From contig JASBYY010000003.1 in assembly GCA_029983675.1 (NCBI GenBank), positions 62,001 to 126,000 on the forward strand: DNA of 64,000 nt, in the 5' to 3' direction. A program made the position numbers and the translations under genes. Numbering within the stretch: position 1 is the stretch's first letter; the number at the start of each line of letters is the position of its first letter. A model generated the notes under the pieces. That model ran no database searches and was not told where the DNA came from. It saw only the letters and a program-made list of their open reading frames with translations. Origin of the DNA: Bacteroidales bacterium. Its GTDB lineage: Bacteria; Bacteroidota; Bacteroidia; Bacteroidales; F082. Below, piece by piece: positions 45,486 through 54,945 of this stretch.

Positions 45486-45616
45486 GAAAAAACACGGAAA
45501 ACATTTTGCCGTCCTCCGCCTTTGTTTCAATCTGCAATTGGATATTGGATAATGACAACCCTTAATTTTAGGATTGACCTAAAATCAAGTGATGTGTTAC
45601 CCAAACCGCAAACATT

Positions 45617-45645
45617 AAAATAGGAGAGCTTTTCAGCCCTCCTAT
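45617..45645 (-). terminator. Terminator after gyrB
   Basis: TAGGAGAGC and GCCCTCCTA pair over 9 bases with one mismatch around a six-base loop (45621-45644). On the minus strand TTTTAATGTTT follows. It lies about 25 bases past the gyrB stop. Confidence 0.75.
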
Positions 45646-45669
45646 CTATATAATCATTGAATGTCAATA

Positions 45670-47637
45670 TTATGCGTCAATATTGGCATAGGTTGCGTTT
45701 TCTTCGATAAACTCACGGCGCGGTGCCACTTCGTCACCCATCAGCATGGAGAAGATGCGGTCGGCTTCCATGGCATTTTCTATTGTAACCTGTCGCAAAG
45801 TGCGCGATTGCGGATCCATGGTCGTGTCCCAAAGCTGTTCGGGATTCATTTCTCCAAGACCTTTGTAGCGTTGCACCGAGACACCTTTGTCGGTGCCGCT
45901 TTTCGATATTTCGGCGTATGCTGCAGCCCGCTCGTCATCGCTCCAGCAGTAACGAATAGCCTTGCTGCCACGCTTGATAAGGTACAAGGGCGGTGTAGCG
46001 CAATACACATATCCCTTTTCGATGAGTTCGCGCATATAACGGAAGAAGAAGGTCAAAATCAAGGTGGTGATATGGCTGCCATCGACATCAGCATCGGTCA
46101 TGATAATGACCTTGTGGTAACGCAGTTTGTCGAGGTTCAGCGCCTTGCTATCGTCTTCAGTGCCGATGGTGACCCCAAGTGCGGTATAGATATTCTTGAT
46201 TTCCTCACTATCGAAGATGCGGTGCGGCTGCGCCTTTTCAACGTTCAGAATCTTACCGCGCAAAGGCAAAATGGCCTGGAAATTACGGTCACGACCTTGT
46301 TTTGCCGAACCGCCTGCCGAATCACCCTCAACGAGATACAATTCCGTCTTGGCCGGATCGTTTTCCGAACAGTCGGCCAGCTTGCCGGGCAAACTGAAAC
46401 CGGAGAGCACGCCCTTGCGCTGCACCATCTCGCGAGCCTTGCGTGCCGCCTGACGGGCTTGCGCTGCAAGAACGACCTTGTCGAAAATGGTTTTGGCTTC
46501 CTTGGGATGCTCTTCGAGATAATTGGACAGGTGTTCACCCACGATGGAGTTCACAATGCCCATCACCTCGTCGTTGCCGAGTTTGGTCTTGGTCTGTCCT
46601 TCAAACTGAGGCTCCGGCACCTTGACTGAAATGACAGCCGTCAAGCCCTCGCGGAAATCGTCAGGAGAGATTTTCACCTTTGACTTTTCAAGCAGTCCCG
46701 ACTTCTCAACGTACGCATTGAACGAGCGTGTCAATCCCGAACGGAAACCCTGCAAATGCGTACCGCCTTCAACGGTATTGATGTTATTGACATAGGAATG
46801 CAGATTCTCTGAATATTCCTCGTTATATTCAAGGGCAATCTCAACCGGCACATTGTTCTTTTCTCCCGTGATGTATATCGGATCGGGGATGAGTTTCACA
46901 CGATTGGAGTCAAGATAAGAGATGAAATCGATCAAGCCATTCTCGGAATAGAAAGTCTCGCTCTTGCATTCTCCGTTTTCGTTCTTGACCCGCTCATCGG
47001 TCAGCACAATGGTGATGCCGTGGTTAAGGTAGGCCAGCTCGCGCATACGTGTCGCCAATGTGTCGTAGTCGTAGCGTGTGGAGACGAAGATGCTCCTGTC
47101 GGGTGTGAAGGTGATTTTTGTTCCGTTCTTATCGGTGTCGCCCACGGCCTTTACATCGTACAGCGGCTTTCCGTATTCGTATTCTTGACGGAACAACTTG
47201 CCTTCGCGACAAACTTCAGCAGTCATGTGCGAAGAAAGAGCATTGACACAGCTCACGCCCACGCCATGCAGACCGCCGGAGACTTTGTAGGAACCTTTAT
47301 CGAACTTACCACCGGCATGAAGCACCGTCATGACGATTTCCAAAGCCGAACGCTGTTCTTTCTCGTGAATGTCGGTAGGAATGCCACGGCCATTGTCGGA
47401 CACGCTGATGGAGTTGTCTTCTAAAATATTGACATGAATCCTATCGCAATAGCCCGCCATCGCCTCGTCAATGGAGTTGTCAACCACTTCGTAAACCAAA
47501 TGGTGAAGACCCCTGATGTGCACGTCGCCGATATACATTGCCGGACGTTTACGCACTGCTTCAAGCCCTTCAAGAACCTGAATATTGCTTGCCGTATATT
47601 CGCTACTTGCCAATTCTCTCTTTTCTTCTTCTGTCAT
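45670..47637 (-). CDS. gyrB: DNA gyrase subunit B
   Basis: 655 residues, the short form without the Gram-negative insertion. GHKL ATPase motifs: EVVDNSIDEAMAG, SVSDNGRGIPTD and SGGLHGVGVSCVNALS. The transducer domain follows, then the TOPRIM motifs EGDSAGGSAKQGRDR and IIMTDADVDGSHI, ending in the GyrB tail (RYKGLGEMNPEQLWDTTMDP). With GyrA (not in the window) it introduces negative supercoils. The QRDR positions (EGDSAGG Asp, KGK region LRGKILNVEKA) look wild-type. ParE is unlikely because the C-terminus carries the GyrB-type LWDTTMDPQSRTL. Confidence 0.95.
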   Translation of the reverse strand: MTEEEKRELASSEYTASNIQVLEGLEAVRKRPAMYIGDVHIRGLHHLVYEVVDNSIDEAMAGYCDRIHVNILEDNSISVSDNGRGIPTDIHEKEQRSALEIVMTVLHAGGKFDKGSYKVSGGLHGVGVSCVNALSSHMTAEVCREGKLFRQEYEYGKPLYDVKAVGDTDKNGTKITFTPDRSIFVSTRYDYDTLATRMRELAYLNHGITIVLTDERVKNENGECKSETFYSENGLIDFISYLDSNRVKLIPDPIYITGEKNNVPVEIALEYNEEYSENLHSYVNNINTVEGGTHLQGFRSGLTRSFNAYVEKSGLLEKSKVKISPDDFREGLTAVISVKVPEPQFEGQTKTKLGNDEVMGIVNSIVGEHLSNYLEEHPKEAKTIFDKVVLAAQARQAARKAREMVQRKGVLSGFSLPGKLADCSENDPAKTELYLVEGDSAGGSAKQGRDRNFQAILPLRGKILNVEKAQPHRIFDSEEIKNIYTALGVTIGTEDDSKALNLDKLRYHKVIIMTDADVDGSHITTLILTFFFRYMRELIEKGYVYCATPPLYLIKRGSKAIRYCWSDDERAAAYAEISKSGTDKGVSVQRYKGLGEMNPEQLWDTTMDPQSRTLRQVTIENAMEADRIFSMLMGDEVAPRREFIEENATYANIDA

Positions 47638-47667
47638 ATCTTACTTATCTTGATTTCAAATAAAATG

Positions 47668-47675
47668 CAAAAATA
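47668..47675 (-). promoter_or_regulatory. -7 box for gyrB
   Basis: TATTTTTG on the minus strand, an exact match, about 30 bases from the gyrB ATG. The leader is AT-rich. No -33 TTTG at normal spacing. Confidence 0.6.
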
Positions 47676-47812
47676 CGAAAAAAAGCCCAATAAAACACCG
47701 AAAAAAACGATAGTTTTTCAATGTAAAAGGTCAGAAAATCGAGGTTTTGAATTGTCTGGTTCTTGTTTTCAGCCACCGCCATGCGTACAGCATCGACAGG
47801 AACCCTTTTCGT

Positions 47813-50470
47813 TTATTTCAGTTGATACGCATACACGCTTTGCTGCACACCGGCAATCAAATAAAGTTTGTTCGGACACAAGTTTCCGACAGTGCAAAGC
47901 GTTTCCATTTGGCAAGAAAAGACCTCCATTTTCCCCTTGGCATCAATCAGATAAGCCATGCCTGAGGATGGCGAGACCAAGCACAAAAAGCGTTTGCCCG
48001 ATACCGACACCAACAACGGCTTCATGGCGACATCCGCATCAAAAGCATGGGAAAACAGCACTTTCTTGAATCGGTCGAACACCTTCAGCGTATTATGATC
48101 GAGATAGATGAAATCCGGATCGCCATTGCCGTTAAAATCCTCGTATAAAAAGAAATGACGGTCGGAAAATGTACCGAAATCGGTACGCGACAATAGTCCT
48201 TCCGCATTGATATACAAAAGCTTTCCTTCCTTATCGGTCGTCAACATAATGCCTCGATGGTTGGTCTTGTTTTCGTAAAAGTCAGAACCTTGCGCCTTGC
48301 GCAGATCATCGGGAACCGCAATACGAATACGTCCCTTACGGTCAAAAATGCTAATGCCGCCTTCCGTGTCGGTTGCTATCAGATAATCCTTGTTGTCGGC
48401 TACAAGATGCTGCACCGGCTTGGTCACACCACACCGCGTTGCAGGACATTTCCAACCTTCTACCGCATTGCCCTGCAAATCAAAATTATAAATACCTTTA
48501 TTGCTGGCGCTGATCACGAGACGGTGATTATTTGGAACGCCATAATCGAAGAGCGAAAGCCCGCTGACCGCCTCCATGGGCAAAGCTTTCGGATAACCTT
48601 TCACATCATTTCCATCACAATCGATAAGATGGATGTATCTATCGGTGTTAAACAGCAACTGACACTGACTGTTCTTTGAGTGACCAATTTCATAAATTGC
48701 ACTCAACGGAGGTACTGAAATCGATTTCTTCCAACGTATTTTTCCCTCATTATCAATAAGATATAATGTATTGTTGGTATCGAAAACCGCCACAGCCTTA
48801 TCATTCAGAACATTAGACACGATAAACGGTTTCCCTTGAACGGGGGCATCCAATTCCACTTTCCATAGCAAAAGGTCATTTTCGAGTTGCAGAACCGACT
48901 CTTCTTTCCGAGGTTCAACTTCCTGCTTGACACTTGTTTGTTTTGACCTGCCGGAATGAAGCAAGCTGACATAGGTATAAATCAAATCCTTTGAGGCAAC
49001 CATTTGAAGCAATGCTCCCTTACAATCTTGAAAATCCGCTGCGTTTGTCTTGACGAACGGGACAAAGCCGGAAGCCAAAGAACCTTTTGCAAAAGACTGA
49101 TTGTCAAATCGATTTAAAAAGAAAGTTATGTTGGAAGTTTCAAGCATCTTGTCTTCAAAATCATGAAAACCGGCACTATTGAGGGTCTTTCCCGAATGAT
49201 AGGCCAAGATTACGTCCTGAAGGGTTGCCAAGGTATTTGAAAAAACAACATATTGATCTACAATAGCATAGCAGCAATATTTCATCCCATTCGCCCAGCT
49301 TCCAAACAGTGCGCCAAGCACCTCTTTTTCGTTGAGCGCATAAAGCGAATAGCCCAACACGATATTGGTGGCCGAAACACCTGATTTGTTGGCAACCGTA
49401 TTCATGACGGCTGTAATCGGTTTCATGTCGTTTGCCCGCACCACCAGAATATTTGAGGCATTATTTCCAAAAACACAAAAGGCTGTTTCGGAAACATTGG
49501 AGACAAACTGATCCTGCAAGCCAATGCCATATTTCCGATTTGTCTGCTCCACCTTTTTCATGTCGGCAGTATTCTTCCAAAAAGAAAGATAGTCGGACAT
49601 GCCGAAATGCACCATTAATCGGGTGTTGTCGGGCAAAAGATTTGCAATGGTATTGGGCACAGGACTTTGATTTTCAAGCAGTTTCAAGTCCGAAAGCGAG
49701 TCTGCAACGCTTATATAACCATTCAAAACGATTCCAGACGCTTCAGGAAGCACATCAAAAGCCGCTTTGCCACTGAACCCTTCAATAAATCGCTCAAAAG
49801 CACCAGCATTCTTATCCGACGCCCTGTTTTCTAAAAAAACATGCAACTGGTTCAGATTCAAATACAAATGGATATCAAACGATTTGCCAAGTGTGGACTG
49901 AATCTGTTGAAAATCGGCTGAAGAATAGATTTTCGTCGGATTGTCAAGCTGTTCTAACGATCGTTGCATGGCCCGACTGCTATTCGACACCAGCAAAAAA
50001 CCATCCCTGCCGGCAAAAAACACGCTATCCTCTTTCACGGCGAGCGAAACGTCTCGTTTTCCGCATCTCGACAACGTGCAGGGCACGCCATTCGATTCAA
50101 ACACACGGCGCAACTCTTTTTCAGAAAACCGATTCGACTTCAAAACCATCAACGGCAAATAAGACTCTCCTATACATAACAATGATAACGCCATGTGTGC
50201 CGCCTCAAAATCAGATTGCAGGGCCTCACGGCCGGTCATCATCGAATCAAGTTGCAATGGTAGTGCAAAGGTTTTCGGCAAGCCACCCGACCTATCCATT
50301 GTCTTTGCGGCTTGCAGAAACGCCGAGATGCTTCGCGATTCCACGATCAGAGCCGCCTGCTGCGGGATAGGCGCAAACAATGGCGTAACATCGTTTTGCC
50401 GGCATGAAAAGGCAAACATGCATGTAAAAAAAACCAGCACCAAATACTTCCGTCGTTTCATTGTTTTCAT
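47813..50470 (-). CDS. DUF3352-like lipoprotein with C-terminal propeller-like repeats
   Basis: 885 residues from the ATG at 50470; the ATG at 50461 (MKRRKYLVLVFFTCMFAFSC) would fit the -7 box better. The signal peptide ends in a lipobox-like FAFSC, so it is a lipoprotein. Residues about 30-540 resemble DUF3352 proteins (LIVESRSISAFL near the start). From about 560 to 880 there are repeated PQQ/Trp-type blades: VAVFDTNNTLYLIDNEGKIR, YIHLIDCDGNDVKGYPK, GIYNFDLQGNAVEGW. The function is unknown; the two-part build suggests a surface or periplasmic sensor or binding protein. It follows rnhB by about 20 bases but also has its own -7 box. Confidence 0.78.
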   Translation of the reverse strand: MKTMKRRKYLVLVFFTCMFAFSCRQNDVTPLFAPIPQQAALIVESRSISAFLQAAKTMDRSGGLPKTFALPLQLDSMMTGREALQSDFEAAHMALSLLCIGESYLPLMVLKSNRFSEKELRRVFESNGVPCTLSRCGKRDVSLAVKEDSVFFAGRDGFLLVSNSSRAMQRSLEQLDNPTKIYSSADFQQIQSTLGKSFDIHLYLNLNQLHVFLENRASDKNAGAFERFIEGFSGKAAFDVLPEASGIVLNGYISVADSLSDLKLLENQSPVPNTIANLLPDNTRLMVHFGMSDYLSFWKNTADMKKVEQTNRKYGIGLQDQFVSNVSETAFCVFGNNASNILVVRANDMKPITAVMNTVANKSGVSATNIVLGYSLYALNEKEVLGALFGSWANGMKYCCYAIVDQYVVFSNTLATLQDVILAYHSGKTLNSAGFHDFEDKMLETSNITFFLNRFDNQSFAKGSLASGFVPFVKTNAADFQDCKGALLQMVASKDLIYTYVSLLHSGRSKQTSVKQEVEPRKEESVLQLENDLLLWKVELDAPVQGKPFIVSNVLNDKAVAVFDTNNTLYLIDNEGKIRWKKSISVPPLSAIYEIGHSKNSQCQLLFNTDRYIHLIDCDGNDVKGYPKALPMEAVSGLSLFDYGVPNNHRLVISASNKGIYNFDLQGNAVEGWKCPATRCGVTKPVQHLVADNKDYLIATDTEGGISIFDRKGRIRIAVPDDLRKAQGSDFYENKTNHRGIMLTTDKEGKLLYINAEGLLSRTDFGTFSDRHFFLYEDFNGNGDPDFIYLDHNTLKVFDRFKKVLFSHAFDADVAMKPLLVSVSGKRFLCLVSPSSGMAYLIDAKGKMEVFSCQMETLCTVGNLCPNKLYLIAGVQQSVYAYQLK

Positions 50471-50478
50471 TCTCCGCA

Positions 50479-50486
50479 CAAAAATA
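50479..50486 (-). promoter_or_regulatory. Internal -7 box for the DUF3352-like lipoprotein
   Basis: TATTTTTG on the minus strand, an exact match, placed just past the end of rnhB. The predicted start (about 50472) leaves an 11-base leader if translation begins at 50461. Confidence 0.5.
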
Positions 50487-51083
50487 CTAAAAATCAAGTC
50501 GCAATTGCATTATCATGTTGAAAGTCATGCGGTGCAGTTCGGTTGTGCCATATTTTGCAATAGCCGCCTTGTGCGCCGGCGTGGGATAGCCTTTGTTCTT
50601 GCGCCATTCGTACATCGGATATCGCCGGTCATATTCCAACATCATCATATCACGGGTGGTTTTTGCAAGGATTGAAGCGGCCGCAATAGCCTGATACTTA
50701 GCATCGCCGCCAACAACACAAACATGTTTCAGACTGCCGTAGGCCTTGAAACGGTTGCCGTCGATAAGCAGCAGTTCCGGCCTCACCTTGAGCTGGTCGA
50801 TTGCGCGGTGCATGGCCAAAAACGAAGCGTTCAAAATGTTTATCTCATCGATTTCCGATGCCGTAACCACTCCTACACCATAAGCAAGCGCATCTTCCAT
50901 GATGATTTCGCGCAACATCATGCGCTTTTTCTCAGTCAGTTTTTTCGAATCGTCAAGTTCCGGATAATCGGCTCCCTTAGGTAAAATAACAGCCGCCGCC
51001 ACAACCGGCCCCGCCAAACAGCCTCGCCCCGCCTCATCGCACCCCGCTTCGATCTGTTCGGAATAACAAGTCTTCAGGTTCAT
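50487..51083 (-). CDS. rnhB: Ribonuclease HII
   Basis: 198 residues from the ATG at 51083 (MNLKTCYSEQIEAGCDEAGR); a TTG two codons earlier overlaps the previous stop and is unlikely. The catalytic D-E-D set is seen in GCDEAGRGCLAGPVVAA (Asp and Glu of DEAGRG), LLIDGNRF and the C-terminal DAKYQAIAAASILAK. DSKKLTEKKR is the substrate-binding motif. It nicks at single ribonucleotides in DNA and removes RNA from hybrids. It lies 2 bases after the membrane-protein gene and belongs to the purD operon. Confidence 0.96.
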   Translation of the reverse strand: MNLKTCYSEQIEAGCDEAGRGCLAGPVVAAAVILPKGADYPELDDSKKLTEKKRMMLREIIMEDALAYGVGVVTASEIDEINILNASFLAMHRAIDQLKVRPELLLIDGNRFKAYGSLKHVCVVGGDAKYQAIAAASILAKTTRDMMMLEYDRRYPMYEWRKNKGYPTPAHKAAIAKYGTTELHRMTFNMIMQLRLDF

Positions 51084-51085
51084 GG

Positions 51086-52069
51086 TCAAACGAGCTTAAT
51101 AAAGTATTGGTTGAACAAAATAATCAGCAGGAACAAAGCCACAATCAGATTCGCCCAAAAGAAGCGGTCCATATAGGAAAGATCGTAGGACAACAAAATG
51201 GCGAACACGATAAAGACCAAGCCGTGATTCAAAGGGCTTCCGCCGACAAACAGCAACAGAATTGCAAACAGCAGCAGGACTTGCATCAACGACAACTTGA
51301 TTCGCACCGCTATGGATTTCTCGAAGTTGAACTTGTCACTTTGCAAATAAGGCACAAAAGCAGCAATGCCCACTACCACAATAACCACGATATTTGCCGC
51401 ATTGAAACCCAAATAACCCAAAGGCATAGTGGTAAAAAAGCCGACATATTGCTGTATCTGCTCCGACAAATCGCCCATCAGATAATACACCGAAAACAGC
51501 AGCAGATAGAGTGAAAAAAAGCCCAAAGGCGGGATCAACTGTGTCCGAAACGAGCCGAAACGAAGCATGGCCAACGCCACTATCACCCAAGGCACCAAAA
51601 CGATACATGGGAAATAACACATCGTCGCCAAGGCCATAAACAATCCCGCATCGAACAAATAAAGTTCAGGGTTGGGCGACTGATAAATCTTATAAAGCCT
51701 ATCGAACAGCAACAGCAGAAAAATGCAGGACATCAAAAATGGCGTGAAGGTAGTCTGTGTCCACGTCAGGCTCATCAACACCATAAACACGACCGCGGCT
51801 ATTATGCTGTTTTTCAGCGTAATTTGATTCCTCACCATGATGTCATTAAAAATCAACGCTTCGGCAATGAGCAACAAAAAAGCGAAGGCTACCATAGCGT
51901 ATGAAGAAAAAGAAAGCACTTCCGCCATAAAGTTGAACAGCGGTGCCACCGGACTGCGCAATGTGACATCGGCATGTCCTGTAAACAGCGCCGGTGCCCA
52001 TAAAGCGAGCGCCAAAACGCCAAAAACAACGTATTGAACGGCGTAGCTCTTTCGGAAAAACTGAATCAT
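51086..52069 (-). CDS. Polytopic membrane protein (DUF6427-like)
   Basis: 327 residues with about nine or ten hydrophobic helices (e.g. VVFGVLALALWAPALF, MVAFAFLLLIAEALIF, IIAAVVFMVLMSL, FLMSCIFLLLLFDRL, LLLFAILLLFVGG) and short loops. The start MIQFFRKSYAVQYVVFG and the general layout resemble DUF6427 proteins of Bacteroidetes; the identification is tentative and no function is known. Its ATG overlaps the purD stop (ATGA), and rnhB starts 2 bases after its stop, so all three are translated together. Confidence 0.75.
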   Translation of the reverse strand: MIQFFRKSYAVQYVVFGVLALALWAPALFTGHADVTLRSPVAPLFNFMAEVLSFSSYAMVAFAFLLLIAEALIFNDIMVRNQITLKNSIIAAVVFMVLMSLTWTQTTFTPFLMSCIFLLLLFDRLYKIYQSPNPELYLFDAGLFMALATMCYFPCIVLVPWVIVALAMLRFGSFRTQLIPPLGFFSLYLLLFSVYYLMGDLSEQIQQYVGFFTTMPLGYLGFNAANIVVIVVVGIAAFVPYLQSDKFNFEKSIAVRIKLSLMQVLLLFAILLLFVGGSPLNHGLVFIVFAILLSYDLSYMDRFFWANLIVALFLLIILFNQYFIKLV

Positions 52070-53436
52070 CGGTAATTCATTAAATCCATGCCGATATCGT
52101 GACGATAAGTGGCTCCTTCAAAACTTATCTTCTCCACATTGCGGTATGCTTTTTCACGTGCCATCTCTATGGTATCGCCCAATGCCGTGACCGCCAAAAC
52201 ACGTCCTCCCGCTGTAACCACCTGTTCATCAGCGCCAAATGCTGTTCCGGCATGAAAAGCGACACAATCGGACAGCTCTCCGAATCCCTTCATCACCAAA
52301 CCTTTACGATACCCTTCCGGATAGCCTCCCGAAACCATCATCACGGTGACAGCCGTCTTCGGGTTCTTTGCAAATTGCGCTTCATCAAGCCGTCCTTGGG
52401 CGCATTTGTCGAGCATGTCGGCAAAATCGCCATCGATGCGTGCCATGACCGCTTCCGTCTCAGGATCACCCATACGAACATTGTATTCTATGACGAAAGG
52501 ATCGCCCGAAACATTCATCAACCCGATGAAAACAAAGCCTTTATAGTCGATTTGCTCACTTTGGATGCCATGCAAAGTCGGTTTGACGATACGTTCTTCC
52601 ACTTTTTGCATGAAATCGTCGGTACAGAATGGAACCGGAGAAACCGCGCCCATGCCGCCTGTATTAAGTCCTGTGTCGCCGTCACCGATGCGCTTGTAGT
52701 CCTTGGCTTCGGGAAGGATGGCATAATGTGTCCCATCCGTCAGCACAAACACCGACACTTCGATTCCTGCCAAAAATTCCTCGATAACGACCTTTTCGGA
52801 AGCCATGCCGAACTTTCCGCCAAGCATATTGTGAAGTTCTTCCTTGGCAGTTTCCAAGTCATCGAGAATCAACACGCCTTTACCTGCGGCAAGGCCATCG
52901 GCCTTCAATACATAAGGCGGTTTCAGCGTACTTAGAAAAGATTCTCCTTCCGCCAGGTTTTCCGTGGTCACTGTCAGGCACCCTGCCGTCGGAATGCCAT
53001 ATTTTTGCATGAAACGCTTGGCGTATGCCTTGCTTCCCTCCAACTGGGCACCACGTCTGTCGGGGCCAATGATCTTCACCGTTTTCAATGCTTCATCCGC
53101 CTTGAAAAAATCGACGATACCATCCACCAAAGGCTGTTCAGGTCCGACCACAACGAGGTCGATTTTCCGTTCAATGCAACACTGCCTGATGGCGGCGAAA
53201 TCATCCGCCTTGATATTGAGGTTACGTCCCACTTGGGCTGTTCCTGCATTACCCGGGGCGATAAAGACATTCACCCCCTCGCTTTGCGCCAGCTTCCACG
53301 CCAAGGCATGTTCGCGCCCGCCGGATCCAAGCACAAGTATGTTTTTGAACACCGCCGTAATATGCTGTTCCTGTGTCTGTTTCCAATCCAGCGCCTCTTG
53401 TTTGGTTTCGCCGGGATACATGATGATTTTCGCCAT
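52066..53436 (-). CDS. purD: Phosphoribosylamine-glycine ligase (GARS)
   Basis: 456 residues from the ATG at 53436. The GARS fold starts at NILVLGSGGREHALAWKL, about 31 residues in, so the protein has an extra N-terminal stretch (MYPGETKQEALDWKQTQEQH) not usual for PurD. A GTG at 53352 would give a conventional 428-residue protein; the AT-rich leader favours 53436. The ATP-grasp signatures are present (KADGLAAGKGVLILDD, GDPETEAVMARIDGD). PurD joins glycine to phosphoribosylamine in de novo purine synthesis. It heads the operon purD - membrane protein - rnhB. Confidence 0.92.
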   Translation of the reverse strand: MAKIIMYPGETKQEALDWKQTQEQHITAVFKNILVLGSGGREHALAWKLAQSEGVNVFIAPGNAGTAQVGRNLNIKADDFAAIRQCCIERKIDLVVVGPEQPLVDGIVDFFKADEALKTVKIIGPDRRGAQLEGSKAYAKRFMQKYGIPTAGCLTVTTENLAEGESFLSTLKPPYVLKADGLAAGKGVLILDDLETAKEELHNMLGGKFGMASEKVVIEEFLAGIEVSVFVLTDGTHYAILPEAKDYKRIGDGDTGLNTGGMGAVSPVPFCTDDFMQKVEERIVKPTLHGIQSEQIDYKGFVFIGLMNVSGDPFVIEYNVRMGDPETEAVMARIDGDFADMLDKCAQGRLDEAQFAKNPKTAVTVMMVSGGYPEGYRKGLVMKGFGELSDCVAFHAGTAFGADEQVVTAGGRVLAVTALGDTIEMAREKAYRNVEKISFEGATYRHDIGMDLMNYR

Positions 53437-53685
53437 AATATTTATCTTTTGATAACGCCCCTTTTAACGGGGTCACAAATTCTTATTGATTCTTCAACTC
53501 AACTTCCACGAACGGCTTTCTCCGATATTTGAAAGAATGGGTGCCGAAGCCCCTCACTTCTGATCACAACACGCACAAGTCTCCTTTTTCAGGAAGTTCT
53601 CAGTCATTTTATTTTCCGCATTTTATTTCCTATTCGCATGAAAAGAGCGACAACATCCGCGTCTCCGCAACCCTCATCACCGTTA

Positions 53686-54816
53686 TCAGTCATTGTCGCC
53701 AACAGCCTCCATCAGGCACTTCCAAATAGCATCTGCCGCGCTGTCCCACGAAAACGCCTTTTGCCGCTCGCGTCCTTTTTCGATCAGGGTGGCACGCACT
53801 TTTTCATCCAACATCATCGCCATGCCATCGGCAATGGACTGTTCGTTGAAAGGATCGGCCAGCAAAGCGGCATCGCCCGCCACCTCCGGCATTGAAGTGA
53901 CATTGGACGTAATGACCGGCGTATCGCAACGGAAAGCCTCCACGATAGGTATCCCAAAGCCTTCAAAATACGACACATATACGGACGCCAGCGCTGCTGC
54001 CGTCACACCATGAAGCTCCTCGGCACTCAAACGCCCCGTAAATACCACTTCGTCTTTATACTTCATGCTTTCATGCGCCACACGTATCGGTTCTGTCCAC
54101 CAACGTTTCTCACCCACAATCAACAACTTGATGTCCGCCCCCGTCTGCTCCTTGAACAAATCATAAGCCTTAAACAACCGGACGAGGTTTTTGCGCGGAT
54201 GCAACGACCCGACAAACGTAAAGTAGGGTTTGCCTTCGGAATAACGCTCCCTGATTTCCAATTTCTTATCCTCTGCAATAGGCGTAAAAACAGCATTCGC
54301 ACCATTGTAAGCCACGTCTATCTTTGCCGGATCGATGTGGTAACACGCCATGATATCCTGCTTCGAGAAATCCGAAACGGTGACAATACGCCTTGCCTTC
54401 CGTGCAAATCTCGGGAAATATCTTTTGTAGTGCCACAGCATCAACTTGGGCATGTCGTTCGGGAAATGTTCGAAATTGAGATCGTGGAACTGCGCCACAG
54501 ACGGCACTTTGGTGCATAAGCTCAGGTAACCGTCGGGTGAAAAGTATAAATCGGGTTTGATTCGCCGCAAAGCCAACGGCAATGAGATCTCGAAATAAGC
54601 GACAAACAGAAACGGATGCCTTGCCGGCGGGAATAAAACGACGGGCTTCACGTTGTCGGCAAACAGAAACATCGGGTCGGGCTTGCGGTCGAAGATGAAA
54701 TAAAACTCATCCTGAGGATGTTGCACAACCATCCGGCGCAAGGTTTCGTAAGCAACCCAGCCAATGCCCTCCAACTTATCCTTCAGCAACAAACGCGTAT
54801 TTACAGCAATTTTCAA
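53686..54816 (-). CDS. Glycosyltransferase family 4 protein, TTG start
   Basis: 376 residues. The frame opens with TTG at 54816 (MKIAVNTRLLLKDKLEGIGW if read as Met); a TGA lies three codons before, and the next ATG is at codon 29, so TTG is the likely start. GT-B fold: N-terminal acceptor domain, then a donor domain with FVGSLHPRKNLVRLFKAY, the E-x7-E-like FEGFGIPIVEAFRCDTPVI and VTSMPEVAGDAALL. It is probably a cytoplasmic enzyme adding a sugar to a lipid-linked glycan or capsule; the substrate is unknown. It stands alone between purD and dnaE. Confidence 0.88.
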   Translation of the reverse strand: MKIAVNTRLLLKDKLEGIGWVAYETLRRMVVQHPQDEFYFIFDRKPDPMFLFADNVKPVVLFPPARHPFLFVAYFEISLPLALRRIKPDLYFSPDGYLSLCTKVPSVAQFHDLNFEHFPNDMPKLMLWHYKRYFPRFARKARRIVTVSDFSKQDIMACYHIDPAKIDVAYNGANAVFTPIAEDKKLEIRERYSEGKPYFTFVGSLHPRKNLVRLFKAYDLFKEQTGADIKLLIVGEKRWWTEPIRVAHESMKYKDEVVFTGRLSAEELHGVTAAALASVYVSYFEGFGIPIVEAFRCDTPVITSNVTSMPEVAGDAALLADPFNEQSIADGMAMMLDEKVRATLIEKGRERQKAFSWDSAADAIWKCLMEAVGDND

Positions 54817-54840
54817 ATCGTATCATCTAAATTTACCATG

Positions 54841-54848
54841 CAAAATTA
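54841..54848 (-). promoter_or_regulatory. -7 box for the glycosyltransferase gene
   Basis: TAATTTTG on the minus strand, an exact match, with a leader of about 18 bases to the TTG start. It supports the unusual start codon. No -33 TTTG at normal spacing. Confidence 0.55.
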
Positions 54849-54945
54849 TAAAAAATAGGGGTTTATTTGCCACCGGCATCAAATAATTAATCGCAGAAAG
54901 GTTTCAACTTGTAACGCGACTCAAAAGCACATCCCGTCCAAATTA

